Source of the DNA: Megalobrama amblycephala
Lineage: Eukaryota; Chordata; Actinopteri; Cypriniformes; Xenocyprididae
Reading direction: 5' to 3'
DNA length: 64,000 nucleotides
NCBI RefSeq assembly: GCF_018812025.1
Contig: NC_063063.1
Span: 6,106,442 to 6,170,441 of the forward strand
Within the stretch, counting starts at the first letter, position 1; each line of letters begins with the position of its first letter. This document shows positions 27,501 to 37,107 of this stretch, in pieces. The notes under the pieces were generated by a model that was not told the origin of the DNA, did not search any database, and saw nothing but the letters and a program-made list of their open reading frames with translations. The position numbers were made by a program, and so were the translations under genes.

Positions 27501-30500
27501 TTAATAACAAAAAATCTATGGGGTATTTTGATCTGAAACTTCACAGACACATTCAGGGGACACCTTAGACTTATATTACATCTTTTAAAAACATAATCTA
27601 GGGCACCTTTAAATAACAATAAATATTAGATCTCGCATCGCATCAGGGATCAGCAAAATTTCCATATGCATCTTGAAAAGCAGATGTTTTGGAAATTGCC
27701 ACGTCAAGTTTTTTGTGCCATCTAGTGGTTTAGAATAGAGGAAAATAAAATCAAAGGTACGTTTTACCCAGGGGCGCCTTTAGCCCTGTTGTACACTATT
27801 ATTAACATTTCACCAAAATCAAGCTTGAATGGAGTTACAAGGTTTTGTCCGTCATTAGAACAGCCATATTTGAAGAAGTAGTATAGCAGACAAATAGTAA
27901 TGATTTATGAAAAGAAAAAAGAAAAAAACATTGAAAAACGAATAGATGGAATGTTTCTGCCTGACAGCAACCAATAGCAAGTAGCTAATCATGGTTCTTG
28001 GCTCTGACATAAAAATAATAATAATAATAATAAAAATAATACAAACAAATACAGTCGTGGCTAAAAATGGCTAACACCCATCTGCCTGACAATATTCAGT
28101 ATAGCACAGCTTCTTGTAGCTTACTCAGTCGCTGTAGGGCAAAAGGACAATAAGTTAGTGACACTGATCAATGGAAAGTTAACCTGAACTTATCTTCGCT
28201 ATAACTTCACGGCATCTGCAGTCACTCAATGAACACACACAACCCTTTAGCCATTTAGAACCACTTGAAATTCAATCCACAAGTCCATCAAATGCTTCCC
28301 CCCAACATTATTATTTACTTCGCCATCTCTCTTAAACTCAGCATGCTACTTCAGCACTCGGCGGACTTATATAGTGCACTCTGCAGTGCTTGTTGACTGA
28401 TGGACTGAGCTGTGTTAGTCCCCCTTATCTGTGCGTCAGTCAGACGTTTCAAACTCCGGTTGAAATCGATGGTGGGCAATACAGCCGGCCGTTTTTTGAG
28501 GCCACTCGAGAGGAGGCTGCCTGCCACTGAAGCTGCCTCCTAATGAGGGAAATCTCTACTGACAGCTCTCCGGGGAACAACTCTCAATTAGCTGAAAGCC
28601 ACACACTCTCCATGCAGTCAATCCAATGTGAGAAGATCTCTGGAGACCGAGGCAGCATTCCTACAGACCCGCCATGGCACTACGTGTTGAATGTTCTCGG
28701 AAGCTAATCCAAAGTGAAGGAAAAAATAAAAATAGGGCTAATGGATTTCCAGAAACGGACACCAATTGTAACGATATAGACTGAGTCATAGAATGCGATG
28801 TATCATAACTAATTGCAGGCCCACACAAAATATGCAGCATGAAACTCCACAGACACTGGCATGACTGTCATTCACAAAGTTTTACACATCCTGCCATTTT
28901 CATATCTCAGATTTAATATAATAATGCATTTAGCTACCAAAATAAAATATCAGCATATTAGAATGATTTCTGAAGGATCATGTGACACTTCGATTTTTGA
29001 CCGTGAAGGATCAAAATGTCTCCACAATCTGCTTTTTAAGAAATATCGTAGTATCGTGCAGTTTTGGTGCATCCATCCCGAACATACTGAATAACGCGAT
29101 GTACATTCACATCACGTTAACACATAGGTAGGGTTACACTCACATAACATTGCAGTTATTCAGAACCACGTAAGTTTATTACTTGCATGCGTTTTAAAGC
29201 CTTGCCGGTTAAACATTTTATTCACACTCTGTTCTGACATGCGCTTTTCTAAGCGCACACACACTAAAAACCGGCCAAACAGCGTGTGAGTACTGAACTA
29301 TGTTATCTTTCAGTTCTCATTGTGCTTAAACTGTCAAATACACACAAGGTTTACATAAACACAGTCGATTATGTCTTAAGTGAACATAAACAGTTGGAAA
29401 ACCTGTTTGTATATTAGATCCGTGCATGAGGTCTTAAAGTGACAGCAGCCTAATAAACCTGCTGCCACTTATCATTAACGTTGATCAAACAACAAAAGAC
29501 AAAGAGAAAATCACTTACTGGTTTTCACTCAATATCTGTAGAAGCATTAATAAGATTCAGTGTTATTTTTACATTTGTTTATTCAATTTCTTAAATGCTG
29601 TACCGTTAAATACACCTACTGTGGAAAAATAAAGCACTGTTTATTTCGTTTATATATTACATTGTATTTGTAATGTGCATATTTAATCTTATTTTTAATC
29701 ACATAGATAAAATGATTAAATAAATATTTCCATCTAAGCCCACCCCTGCTTAATAATGTTTAGCCTAAATGTCATTCTTTTTTTTTTTATATTTGACCTT
29801 GTAAGGCTACATTTTTAAAATAAGGAAATTAGTTTGGCTGCACTGCTCAGTCACTTGCAAAATAGTAAAACCAGCATGAATCATGATTTCCCTATGATAT
29901 TTTTGCCATATTGCCCACCCCAAGTGACGCTGAAAACTGGAGTAATGACTGCTGAAAATTCAGGTTTGCCATCACAGGAGTAAATTACATTTTAAAATAT
30001 ATTAAAATAGAAAGATGTTCTTTTAAATTGTAATTATATTTCAAAATATAACTTAAATAAATACAAACTTGGTGAGCATGAAGTCTTCTTTCAAAAACTT
30101 AAAAAAAAAAGACCAAACTTTGACTGGTAGTATGGATCAGAATAGATTAATTTTAACTATTGTGATTTGGGACACAAAAAATAGAGGGCCAGAGTATATC
30201 ACAAGAAGGTTTCAGGCAAAATTTCAATATTGTGTATACCGAACAACGTTGTAATGGGAATTCACAATATAAAGAGATGCTAAATATGTCACACAAGGTG
30301 ACTGGCAGATTTATTCAGTGAGCTACAGCACTTCTGGGGTAATTACACAGCAGTCAAATACAGAGAAACGTTAACAGCTAAATGCGTCAGCTCCAAAGCC
30401 CACAAGTGCAATTCATTTACCGCAAAATAACCCCACTGTGGGTAAACCATCACTCTGACACAATCCACTGGTTGAATTTCGAATTACAGCTGGCAAGTGT

Positions 30501-33223
30501 TCAGTTTTAGATAAACCAACTCACTTCTGCAAACTTCTAATAACGTGTGCACCAGAATGCCGGTGACTTCGATGTTCTCCAGAAACTGTAGAAAACTAAC
30601 TCATGAAAAAGTCATTACAACTAGAGAAGAAGAACAAACAAAGGCCTGCTAAATAGAAACTCACCTCATTAATCGCTACATAGTAGCGTGGCTGCTGAAA
30701 GCGTGGGGTGTTGTCGTTTCGATCCCGTATGACTATCCGCACTTCGTGTAGGATCACCGTGCCAACAAGCTCATTAGTACATTGAACCTGCACTACAATG
30801 GACTGAATGTAGGAGGGAGGCTGAAAGACAAAAAGAAAAGATCGAAATCAAGCAGTTCATTTGCATGGTGTGCATTCAGCAGGCCAAACTAAAAATGACC
30901 ATTTGCTTGCTGTCCATTATGAAGCCCATTACAAAGTGCATGCTGTGAACAACAGCTTCCCCAGCTTTTTGTTGTATCATATTTCTGGCTGAACCAAAAT
31001 GAAATGAACAGATAAATAACATCCAAAAGTCTAAAACTACTAGGGTTTTTTTTTATTTATTTTTTTTATAATGTAACAAATTTGCATCTTATGGCCTTCA
31101 TTGGCTGCTCGCAATCGTCCACTTTAAACCGAGTCGAGTCGACATCGACTATGAACAAATGAACAAATAAGGGGCCGTTCACACAGAACATGTTTTTTTT
31201 TTTTATTCCAATGTGCTACTTTTCCATTGTTTTTGTATGGAACTGTATATGACCGCTGCGCTCAGGTCTTGCGTCTTTTGCAGCGTCTCAGGCATTCTAA
31301 AAATGCAGTGCTCAAGTTCAAACCAGTTCAACTTTTAAAAAACATGGCTTGCATTTTTCCCTATATTCCACTGCCCACGTTTCGCGCTTTTGAAAGCTAA
31401 AATGCGTTCGGTGTGAACGACCTCAAGCTGAGACTGGAACGCGGGTTGCCTTGTGCACAGCTATGGCATATGACACAGCGCTGCCAACAAGCCTATTGCT
31501 CCTACATACGTTTATTTTATCAATTCTTTCGTCTTTGGGTCATTATATTTCTCCGAGATTTCAGCTCGTTCTAAATCAGATACAGATAAAGTGTGAATTA
31601 TTTCTACCTGGCAGCGTCTTTCTACTAATAGTGAAGCTGTGTGTTTTAGTTACTAAGAAAATATATGCTAGAACTTTTCAGTTTCTAAGCTATATTATTG
31701 ATAAATCACAGAACAGTGTTGACAGTAATGATTCTGTATGTGCGTGATCTATCTGCATGTGATCTGCATGCTACTGTCTGTGTGTGCGTTATGTACACGC
31801 GTTAATCCAATCAATATTGAGCATCCAGATGATATAATCAAACATATCTTGTGGAGTGCTCTCGGAGTATGCATTTATTTGTCATTAACTGTTGGACACG
31901 GAGCGTACTACTGGAATTGCTGGAATTTAAGATGGAAAAACTGATGTCATCGTTCAGATCACTGTGTTTTAAGTGATGTGGAAGCCTCCAGAGTTGACAT
32001 TCAGATTATGGTAATAGGCGTTTTGTTTCTAACATGCACTGTAAGCAGTAGACCAATCACAGACTGGGCATCAGACCAATCAGTGCAGAGTAGGATCTCT
32101 GAAAGGAGGAGTTTAAAGAGACAATCTCCGAACAAACCGTTTTCAGACTTTGAAAAATGTGGTGATGTGTAATGTATATTATATAGAAAATTAATGGATG
32201 CATGTAAATCTATTGTAGGAGACCTCCAAAACAAAATTAGCAATTTTTAAAGGATTAGTTCACTTTCAAATAAATTTTTCCTGATAATTTACTCACCCCC
32301 ATGTCATCCAAGATGTTCATGTCTTTCTTTTTTCATTTGAAAAGAAAGGGTCTTATCTAGCGAAACGACTGGTCATTTAAAAAAAAAATACAACTGTAAA
32401 TGCTTTATAAACACAAATGATCGCCTTCCTCATGCTTCCGCTTCCCGTATTCTTCAAAAAGTTTACGCCGTATGTCCTATGCCTTCCCTATTCTACTTAT
32501 GGAAAAAAAAACGAAAATGCCGCCGCGTTCGTTCCGTAAGTTGAATAGGGAAAGCGTAGGACATAAAGCTTTTTGAAGAATACGGAAAGCGGAAGCACGT
32601 GCACGGCGATCATGTGTGTTTATAGAGCATATACAGTTATATATTTTTTTTGAAAATGACCGATCGTTTCGCTAGATAAGACCCTTATTCCTCGTCTGGT
32701 ATCGTTTAAAGCCCTTTGAAGCTGCACTGAAACTGTAATTTAGACCTTCAACCGTCTGGAGGCCATTGAAGTCCACAATAAGGAGAATAATCCTGGAATG
32801 TTTTCATCAAAAACCTTAATTTCTTTTTGACTGATGAAAGAAAGACATGAACATCTTGGATGAAAAAAGGGTGAGTAAATTATCAGGAAAATTTTATTTG
32901 AAAGTGGACTAATCCTTTAAAATAGCATAATAGGGGCACTTTAAAAAATCCTAAATATTTCCATGTTTTATTTTCATGTTTATAGATGAAGTGTGTCATT
33001 TGCACCACTAGCATTCAATGGTGATCTCAGACTTGTATAACAAAAGGATTTCAGATAATCACATCACGGTCCAGAACTCGTCCGGTGCTGTTCAGATACA
33101 GGCGTTGCTTGATGGGATCCAGAATGACCCAGTAGTCATGGTTGTCCCGTAGAGATAAAGAGATGGTCCTGTCAGGGTCTTCTGCTCTACCGTTTATCTG
33201 CATGTTCTCCACCAGAAGGGTTC
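1563..33223 (-). CDS. pcdh15: pcdh15, partial gene: seven internal coding exons for EC1-EC3
   Basis: Protocadherin-15 is a single-pass cadherin that forms the lower part of the tip link gating hair-cell mechanotransduction channels; it is also found at photoreceptors. Seven minus-strand exons with GT/AG borders join in one open frame of about 313 residues. The protein matches the N-terminal ectodomain of vertebrate PCDH15 almost continuously. Recognisable landmarks are [10 protein letters not shown] at the EC1-EC2 linker, [12 protein letters not shown] in EC2, [13 protein letters not shown] at the atypical EC2-EC3 linker, and [17 protein letters not shown] in EC3. There is no stop or frameshift in any exon. 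The start codon, signal peptide and first EC1 strand are missing (upstream, above base 33223). The later EC repeats, membrane segment and tail lie beyond base 1. Teleosts have a and b paralogues; I cannot decide which this is. Confidence 0.96.
1676..2259 (-). other. pcdh15 intron between exons F and G
   Basis: A short intron of 584 bp. I see no repeat, RNA gene or conserved signal in it beyond the splice sites. Confidence 0.8.
2260..2368 (-). CDS. pcdh15: pcdh15 exon F (EC3, first part)
   Basis: This exon has 109 nt (36 codons plus one base). Two nearby AGs could serve as acceptor (2370-2369 or 2368-2367). Only the first keeps the frame set by exon E, giving [20 protein letters not shown]. 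The exon ends ILYSILI plus the first G of a glycine codon, before donor gtaggt. It carries the EC3 calcium-site residues QAVDQDRN and the family-specific QPPSDRPG. A 20,088-bp intron separates it from exon E. Confidence 0.96.
2593..2627. repeat. (TA)n microsatellite
   Basis: About 17 uninterrupted TA dinucleotides in a very AT-rich context. Confidence 0.95.
2799..2830. repeat. (AAG)n microsatellite with flanking (TAA)n
   Basis: About ten AAG/AGA triplets, followed at 2836-2861 by TAA-type triplets. Confidence 0.9.
3004..3149. repeat. Compound (CAAT)n/(CAAC)n tetranucleotide repeat
   Basis: About 146 bp of CAAT units with two CAGT variants early on and an internal block of pure CAAC at about 3089-3122. 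Its plus-strand open frame reads as NQSI repeats, which is a by-product of the tetranucleotide and not a gene. Confidence 0.95.
4381..4980 (-). mobile_element. Tc1-type DNA transposon relic, frameshifted transposase
   Basis: The left end starts cagtcatgtgaaaaagaaag, a form typical of fish Tc1 ends. On the minus strand, 4963-4708 encodes the end of a Tc1 DDE transposase split over two frames. One frame shows [15 protein letters not shown] (second catalytic Asp region). The other shows [20 protein letters not shown], where a Lys stands at the position normally held by the third catalytic Glu. Disrupted frames, the lost Glu and the missing N-terminal half mean it is dead. It ends near an A-run at 4985; no right inverted repeat was found. 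Confidence 0.8.
5171..5480. mobile_element. Relic of a DIRS-type terminal repeat
   Basis: gttacgcatgtaaccca followed by gttccctgagaagggaac and gatgctgcttcagttgctaa resembles the end and internal complementary region of the DIRS element at 45353-49868 (there gttactaacgtaacctcggttccctgaga). No coding part accompanies it, so it is read as an isolated, diverged DIRS-like end. The right border is uncertain. Confidence 0.5.
7775..8030 (+). mobile_element. Solo-LTR-like repeat fragment, copy 1 (MITE-free)
   Basis: Shares an ordered set of motifs with 53293-54264: gagggcactcc, catta...ttaactct, a TATA-like ctatataagcc, gtttatttagtcattcc, gcaaagtcttgcatg and tgcatttatgag. It lacks the 0.5-kb MITE present in the other copy, so it preserves the unoccupied TTAA at 7933-7936. 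Its 3' part, including any polyadenylation signal, is not recognisable. Confidence 0.55.
8318..8405. repeat. Short tandem duplication, about 53-bp unit
   Basis: gtatactttccaaggctgtg occurs at 8321 and again at 8374, each followed by cgttcgac or cattcgac. This is two near-identical copies of a ~53-bp unit, followed by an A-run at 8418-8436. Confidence 0.85.
10323..12017. mobile_element. Non-autonomous DNA element with TIRs in a (TA)n site
   Basis: Imperfect terminal inverted repeats: gtgaccagtcacggaaa...gggacacaagtcgg at the left and ccgacttgtgtccc...ttccgtgacgggtcac at the right. It lies between TATATATA tracts, consistent with insertion into TA repeats. The 1.7-kb interior holds no transposase. 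An internal ~190-bp block (about 10970-11155) recurs inverted at 17768-17965. Confidence 0.75.
12835..13889. mobile_element. TTAA-type non-autonomous element, about 1.05 kb
   Basis: Begins ttaaaggggggtatcacac and ends agcattacaccccccttta(a), an imperfect terminal inverted repeat with TTAA at both borders. The interior is relatively GC-rich (12960-13760). It contains short open frames with no recognisable family, so it is probably a deletion derivative of a larger transposon. Confidence 0.7.
14254..14340. repeat. (TA)n followed by T-run
   Basis: About 28 TA units followed by about 30 consecutive T residues. A shorter TA tract lies at 13971-13990. Confidence 0.95.
14341..14495. mobile_element. 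3' end fragment of a Tc1-like MITE
   Basis: Motifs ctgtcaatatggggtgctgt, gcaatataacaaggagtg and the terminal ggggtctgaatactttctgt-acccgactgta are familiar as the end of a common fish Tc1-like element. Only this end is present; its inner part appears lost at the T-run. Confidence 0.6.
17344..17690 (-). pseudogene. Tc1-type transposase, C-terminal remnant
   Basis: A DDE transposase of the IS630/Tc1/mariner superfamily cuts and pastes its element at TA sites. This frame holds the C-terminal catalytic part: [11 protein letters not shown] carries the second Asp and [11 protein letters not shown] the Glu. There are 34 residues between these two, the DD34E spacing of Tc1 elements. It then runs through a basic helix ([13 protein letters not shown]) to a stop at 17344. 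The DNA-binding half and first catalytic Asp are absent upstream, where unrelated sequence follows, so no active enzyme is encoded. Confidence 0.85.
17768..17965. repeat. 190-bp block shared inverted with 10970-11155
   Basis: ctaatgcggccacg, gcaaattctgagtcaat, gcatgcattcatcgtctcaa and gaatagccatagttagcgat all occur on the opposite strand within 10970-11155. This shows one dispersed sequence inside two otherwise different transposons. Confidence 0.85.
20945..21085 (+). repeat. Degenerate tRNA-derived SINE
   Basis: gccgggtggcgatatcctag resembles a tRNA A-box region. attgcaggtgcaatc resembles a diverged B box. The following ggggtgacccgtgaactga and accccatcaccactttgccc form the body familiar from cyprinid SINEs. 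I see no clear tail or target duplication. Confidence 0.55.
21449..21500. repeat. (TA)n microsatellite
   Basis: About 25 TA units in a TA-rich tract. Confidence 0.95.
22457..22627 (-). CDS. pcdh15: pcdh15 exon E (end of EC2, EC2-EC3 linker)
   Basis: This exon has 171 nt (57 codons, both junctions on codon boundaries). It follows acceptor cccttcag, begins [20 protein letters not shown] and ends SILELTDP before a consensus donor gtgagt. [13 protein letters not shown] is the distinctive PCDH15 EC2-EC3 linker, which lacks the usual DxNDN form. Two cysteines (FLPC and DCKP) match the conserved pair of the family. This is the strongest single identifier of the gene in the window. Confidence 0.97.
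22628..23625 (-). other. pcdh15 intron between exons D and E
   Basis: A 998-bp intron. Apart from an A-run at about 23152-23167 I see no repeat or gene. Confidence 0.8.
23626..23736 (-). CDS. pcdh15: pcdh15 exon D (EC2, central)
   Basis: This exon has 111 nt (37 codons, both junctions on codon boundaries). It follows acceptor ctccacag, begins [15 protein letters not shown] and ends RYLVIIQAN before donor gtaagt. The LRERLNYEE stretch corresponds to the cadherin LDRE-type motif in EC2. It lies about 1 kb from exons C and E, in the most compact part of the gene within this window. Confidence 0.95.
23737..24763 (-). other. pcdh15 intron between exons C and D
   Basis: A 1,027-bp intron with no recognisable element beyond short A and T runs near 24160-24195. 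Confidence 0.8.
24764..24883 (-). CDS. pcdh15: pcdh15 exon C (EC2, first half)
   Basis: This exon has 120 nt (40 codons, both junctions on codon boundaries). It follows acceptor ctttttcag, begins [12 protein letters not shown] and ends IRYNPKDP before donor gtacgt. It contains the DxDxGxNG-type calcium motif as [12 protein letters not shown]. The sequence is collinear with the PCDH15 family, with only conservative changes visible. Confidence 0.96.
24884..30664 (-). other. pcdh15 intron between exons B and C
   Basis: A 5.8-kb intron. It contains the 0.98-kb repeat at 26631-27612 and an (AAT)n tract near 28014-28040. I see no gene or recognisable element in 25000-26600 or 27620-30660. Confidence 0.75.
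26631..27612. mobile_element. 0.98-kb TIR element, copy 1 of 3
   Basis: Starts taaaggtgccctcga and ends tctagggcaccttta, a short terminal inverted repeat. It is near-identical in layout to 37785-38749 and 59611-60593. Shared landmarks are gagttcagtacatg, caacagcgaaaaatg, gcagatggagcaataataac and atctatggggtattttgatc. It has no coding capacity. It holds a perfect 22-bp palindrome at 26802-26823. Confidence 0.85.
30665..30820 (-). CDS. pcdh15: pcdh15 exon B (end of EC1, EC1-EC2 linker)
   Basis: This exon has 156 nt (52 codons, both junctions on codon boundaries). It starts [14 protein letters not shown] after a pyrimidine-rich acceptor (ctttcag) and ends YYVAINE before a consensus donor gtgagt. 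It holds the conserved EC1 cysteine and the calcium-linker signature [10 protein letters not shown], then the first strand of EC2. Calcium binding at this linker stiffens the tip-link tip where PCDH15 contacts cadherin-23 (family knowledge). The key Asp and Asn residues are all present. Confidence 0.96.
31172..31424. mobile_element. Short TIR MITE, about 0.25 kb
   Basis: Begins gggccgttcacacagaac and ends gttcggtgtgaacgacc, an imperfect terminal inverted repeat. It has no coding capacity. Confidence 0.7.
32247..32920. mobile_element. Foldback TTAA MITE with long inverted arms
   Basis: Begins ttaaaggattagttcac and ends ggactaatcctttaa. The arms pair over hundreds of bases: gataatttactcacccc with gggtgagtaaattatc, gggtcttatctagcgaaacg with cgtttcgctagataagaccc, and ccgtattcttcaaaaag with ctttttgaagaatacgg. 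The symmetry centre is near 32515. About 130 bp in the right arm (32687-32820) has no partner, which suggests a deletion in the left arm. Confidence 0.88.
33063..33223 (-). CDS. pcdh15: pcdh15 exon A (EC1, middle part)
   Basis: This 161-nt exon runs from 33223 down to 33063. The acceptor is attacag at 33230-33224. The exon supplies the last two bases of a glycine codon and then 53 codons, starting [11 protein letters not shown] and ending STGRVLDRD. It encodes the central strands of cadherin repeat EC1, including [20 protein letters not shown]. The donor reads gtgatt (33062-33057), which departs from the consensus at +5 and is the weakest in the set. The phase requires an upstream exon ending in G, which fits the family sequence where an Asn-Gly pair spans the junction. 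That exon is not seen in the next 30 kb. Confidence 0.94.
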
Positions 33224-34024
33224 CTGTAATAATAACAAACAAACATTCATTTTTGCTCACTGTTTCTTTTTCAAAAATCACTAGTGGCATATTCATAATC
33301 ATTTCATTATACTATTAAATAAAAATGCACAAATTACTTGTTCTTGCCATATGCATGCAAATACAATGGCACATGCAAATACAATGGCACATGCAAATAT
33401 AATTAGGGACTCTGATGAAACAGTAAAGCTAATTAGAGACCTAAGATTTAGAGCAGATGAATAGATGTGTATTTTATTCACCCCACCCCCTCCCCACTAA
33501 CAAATTGGTTCACCCAATATAACATCATCAGGTATTTGGGTGCATACCACTGAAAGAAATTTCCAAGTTTAATATCTCAAGCAGTTCTCCTAGACAGCAA
33601 TGAGATTAGAGTACAAACTGAGACTTTTGCTTCTCAATATTTTCTCCTGAGTAATAGACCCAGTGATCGCACATGTCTCTTCTAAAGTTTTAGACACCTA
33701 AAGTTTCAGACACCAAAAGCGAGGCCTGCAAAAGTCAGATCTTAACACAAACTCAAAAAATTCTCACCAAATTCTTCCAAGACCACCTGAACTCTTTCCA
33801 CATTCATTTTATAGTTCTATAATTGCACTGTCCCTTGTGAAAAAGAAAAACACTAAATGAGCATACTAAATTATATACTTTAAAATATGCATACTTAATT
33901 GCCAACTGAATGTAATGTTTTTGGGTACTTAACTAAAATATACTTTAATGTAATTTCTATTGAAACATTTAAATATATTTATAATCACACATGTGTAATG
34001 ATGAAATTGCAATTTAGTACATTT

Positions 34025-34373
34025 AAAATTAGGCTGGATACTGACACAAATTTGATTCGATTTCGATTCACAAGCTTGCAATTCGATTAGATTTCGATTA
34101 AATTCGATTTGATTCAATATTGATTATTTTGGACATATGTAAGGAACAATACTTGGCAAATTTTCTCAAGGAAAAAAAATCTCTCTGCTAATGCTGTAAA
34201 CTACAGGGTACATGGGAATCAGTTCTACATTACTATAATATTGAAGGTTAAAATTAAAATGAACTGATATGTATACAAACACTTAAATTAGTGTAAGTTA
34301 AGGAAGTTTTTTATAATAATAAAGTTAAAATACTAACTTTACCATTATGTAATTATATTTCTACTCCAATTCG

Positions 34374-34404
<31 letters not shown>

Positions 34405-35035
34405 AGGCCCAACATTATTTAAATAGGCCTACTGGCTGTTATAAAAACTTGACGGATTTATTCAAACATGCATTAAATATTGAAGAACATTATAAATTAT
34501 AACGAATGTAATATGTAATATGGTGCATATATTTAGCAATATGCTCCTCTCTAGAGTTCAGTTTTATAGCTGACTAACGAGTTCATGGTCAATGAATACG
34601 GTTTTTCTGAGGTAAATGTGACATTACGTGAAAATGCTTACAAGCTGTTTTATTGACGTCTTTCGCGTTTGAAACATTGATTGAGCTATTCCATGAGACA
34701 GGATATGGATTTCGGTAAGTTGTACTGTATCTTTCAACATACCTTTGGGTGTTCATTCATGTTTATTTTGCGCTGTAACTGGTATTAAAGCGGAGATGAT
34801 CAGTTCGCGTGCGCTTCGCGTTGCCGCCTCTGTCACGCCACATTAAACAGCGCCAAAACGGTTATTTTTTTGAATTTCGTAATAAAATGGACAGAATTTG
34901 AAATCTGAGACATTGTTTCACATCAAAAGTAACAAAGCACAAAGCTTATTGCCATTTATTGGATGGAGAAGAGCGCTACAATGTTCTATTCATTCATCAA
35001 CTGAAAACAGACTAGACTAATCGATTCTTGGGAAA
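34025..35035. mobile_element. Possible degraded element with CGATT-rich end
   Basis: The left end has repeated ttcgatt motifs (aattaggctggatactgaca... to 34125) and the right end reads ctaatcgattcttggga. A loose inverse relation and a T-run at 34377-34401 suggest an old TIR element. Borders are uncertain. Confidence 0.35.
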
Positions 35036-35804
35036 GTGTACCTCTCATGAAAGTGTACTCTCTTTAATACATTTAAGTGGCCTTTCATTTCAAGTTATTA
35101 ATATGTTATATTATCTGCAAGTACAGTTTTTTATAAATAAATAAATAAATAAATATACAAATACAAATAAATAAATAAATATTATATAAAAATACTTAAG
35201 ATTTGAAATACATGACAAGTGCACATCTTTTTCACATGGTGTATGTCATTAAATGCAAACAAAACCTTTGTACAGCAGTATCCAGGTGTTGTTATGTGGG
35301 TTTAATGAGACCTCTCTGAATGCAGCAGGTAATTTAAAGCAGCTGACAGCATAAGAACACATTGCGTGAGCTACAGCAGCAGTTCACTGAGTAGAGCAGA
35401 ACATCTCACGCTCACTTCAGCCTTTCATTTCAAACAGCTGTAGGACATTATTAATTCAAACTAAATCCTAGAGGAAATTCCACACTGAGTTGTTGTTTAA
35501 TATTGTTTTATATTCTTGGTTTGTATTGTAAGACAGACAATTTCTGTCTAAAACAGCTTCTATAGTCAGTGCACCAAGACACATAACAGGGTCTACAAAA
35601 AACAAACCTTGAGCAATGGAAAATAAACTAATATGGTTTCATAAGTCATCTTTTCCCTGGAAGTCATCAGCCCCAATGATTACTGTGCATAAAACAGCCC
35701 AGGAACACAAGTCCAGTTTAAAAGACCAAGTACATCTAACAGTACAAACACCACTATAATGCTAATGTAATTTCCTTTCTTTATGTTGCCAATAGAAATT
35801 GATG

Positions 35805-36207
35805 TGCTGTCCCAAAATCAGCAGACTTGCACTGCATCCGAATATGCCTACTTCCATACTATATAGTAGGCCAAAAAACAGTATGTGAGACGAGTAGTGT
35901 GTCTGAATTCATAGTATTCGTAAAACAGTAAGTAGAAAGTACCCAGTTGGCGAAATTCTGAAGTGTGCATTTGATGGACACTTTACTATCCTATGAGGCC
36001 ACGGGAGAGAAGCTGTGAATGGAGGTAAAGCAACGCAACTGATGCTGTAGGTCACATGACAATGACAACATAGCAGATGTACTACATCAGAATTTCATTC
36101 ATAATACACACATTCATACTATACAGAACATACTTTTTAATGGTCGCAAAGTAAGTTTCAAAACAAATGTAGTACCTACAATATAGTATGTGATTTTCGA
36201 CACAGCA
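35805..36207. mobile_element. TIR MITE, about 0.4 kb
   Basis: Starts tgctgtcccaaaatca and ends tgattttcgacacagca, an imperfect inverted pair. Repeated catactatata and catactata motifs lie inside. No coding capacity. Confidence 0.7.
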
Positions 36208-36278
36208 TTGGTGTCCTGTGACTCTTCATACATAAGTTGCTTGGTGTACATTGGAGGAACTTTCATTTTACTTAAAGG

Positions 36279-36358
36279 ATGGATGGATGGATGGATGGAT
36301 GGATGGATGGATGGAAGGACAGACAGACAGATAGATAGATATAGATAGACAGTAAAAC
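36279..36358. repeat. (GGAT)n grading into (GACA)n/(GATA)n
   Basis: About nine GGAT units, then GACA units, then GATA units. It is a compound tetranucleotide array. Confidence 0.95.
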
Positions 36359-36379
36359 TCAATAAGTTCAGAATACTCA

Positions 36380-37080
36380 AAACATTTGAGGAAACGTATT
36401 ACCTCAAAACATTTAAGTAAACTAACTTAACATTTTTTGTGACAAGTGGGGCGGGGCCGAGAGTCGTGGAAATGGAGCAAGTCCAGTGTGGTGCACAGGT
36501 GTCTCTCATTAACACCAGCATCCTTTCGCTCTCACAGTTCTCAGCCTCACCTTCACTCTTAATGTTAATTACATACAGTTCATTTACATAAACATCACAT
36601 TCAGATCATGATTAAATGTTAGATAGCAAATAACATATGCTATTATAACTATCAAAGAGACTGTCATTATATACTTGCATGTATATAATCAAACAACATA
36701 CAGTATATGTGGTCTTAAAAGTTTTGCAGCCCATCTTCAACCTAACCACAGGCTCTACTCTTCACCACAATGGTAACCCTACAAAACTAACATAACAGAA
36801 CCCAACATAACACAACCATTATACACTAACTTATGTCTCCCTGTTAATCTTGTGCAAAAATACACAAAATAACACTTAATTTCAGCATTTATTTATACAG
36901 TCTGACGCAAAGCATGCTGGGAATTAGAAATCTGTTGCAACTCAATCATATTAAGTTCAGCTTACTACAATCAAACTTTGAGTTCACGCAACTTTTTCTG
37001 CTAAGTACAATGAACTTGCATTATTATTTGAGTAAAATGAACTCATTTCATTTAAAGAATTTGACTGTTCGGTTTAACAG
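36380..37080. mobile_element. Diverged relative of the 16.3-19.7 kb outer element
   Basis: Shares gcaaagcatgctgggaa, the ttaagttcag/ttaagttgaa motifs and a run of related ends with 16551-16925. The ends are too degraded for firm borders. Confidence 0.5.
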
Positions 37081-37107
37081 TGAAGATTAGATGATAGATA
37101 GATAGAT

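Larger units (their letters stand above)
30821..33062 (-). other. pcdh15 intron between exons A and B
   Basis: A 2.2-kb intron with two non-autonomous transposons (31172-31424 and 32247-32920). The stretch 31430-32240 shows no recognisable family. Confidence 0.75.

Noticed and set aside
31451..32172. Three consecutive plus-strand open frames of 98, 68 and 64 residues
   Set aside because: They are in different frames without splice sites or similarity, between two MITEs; best explained as chance.
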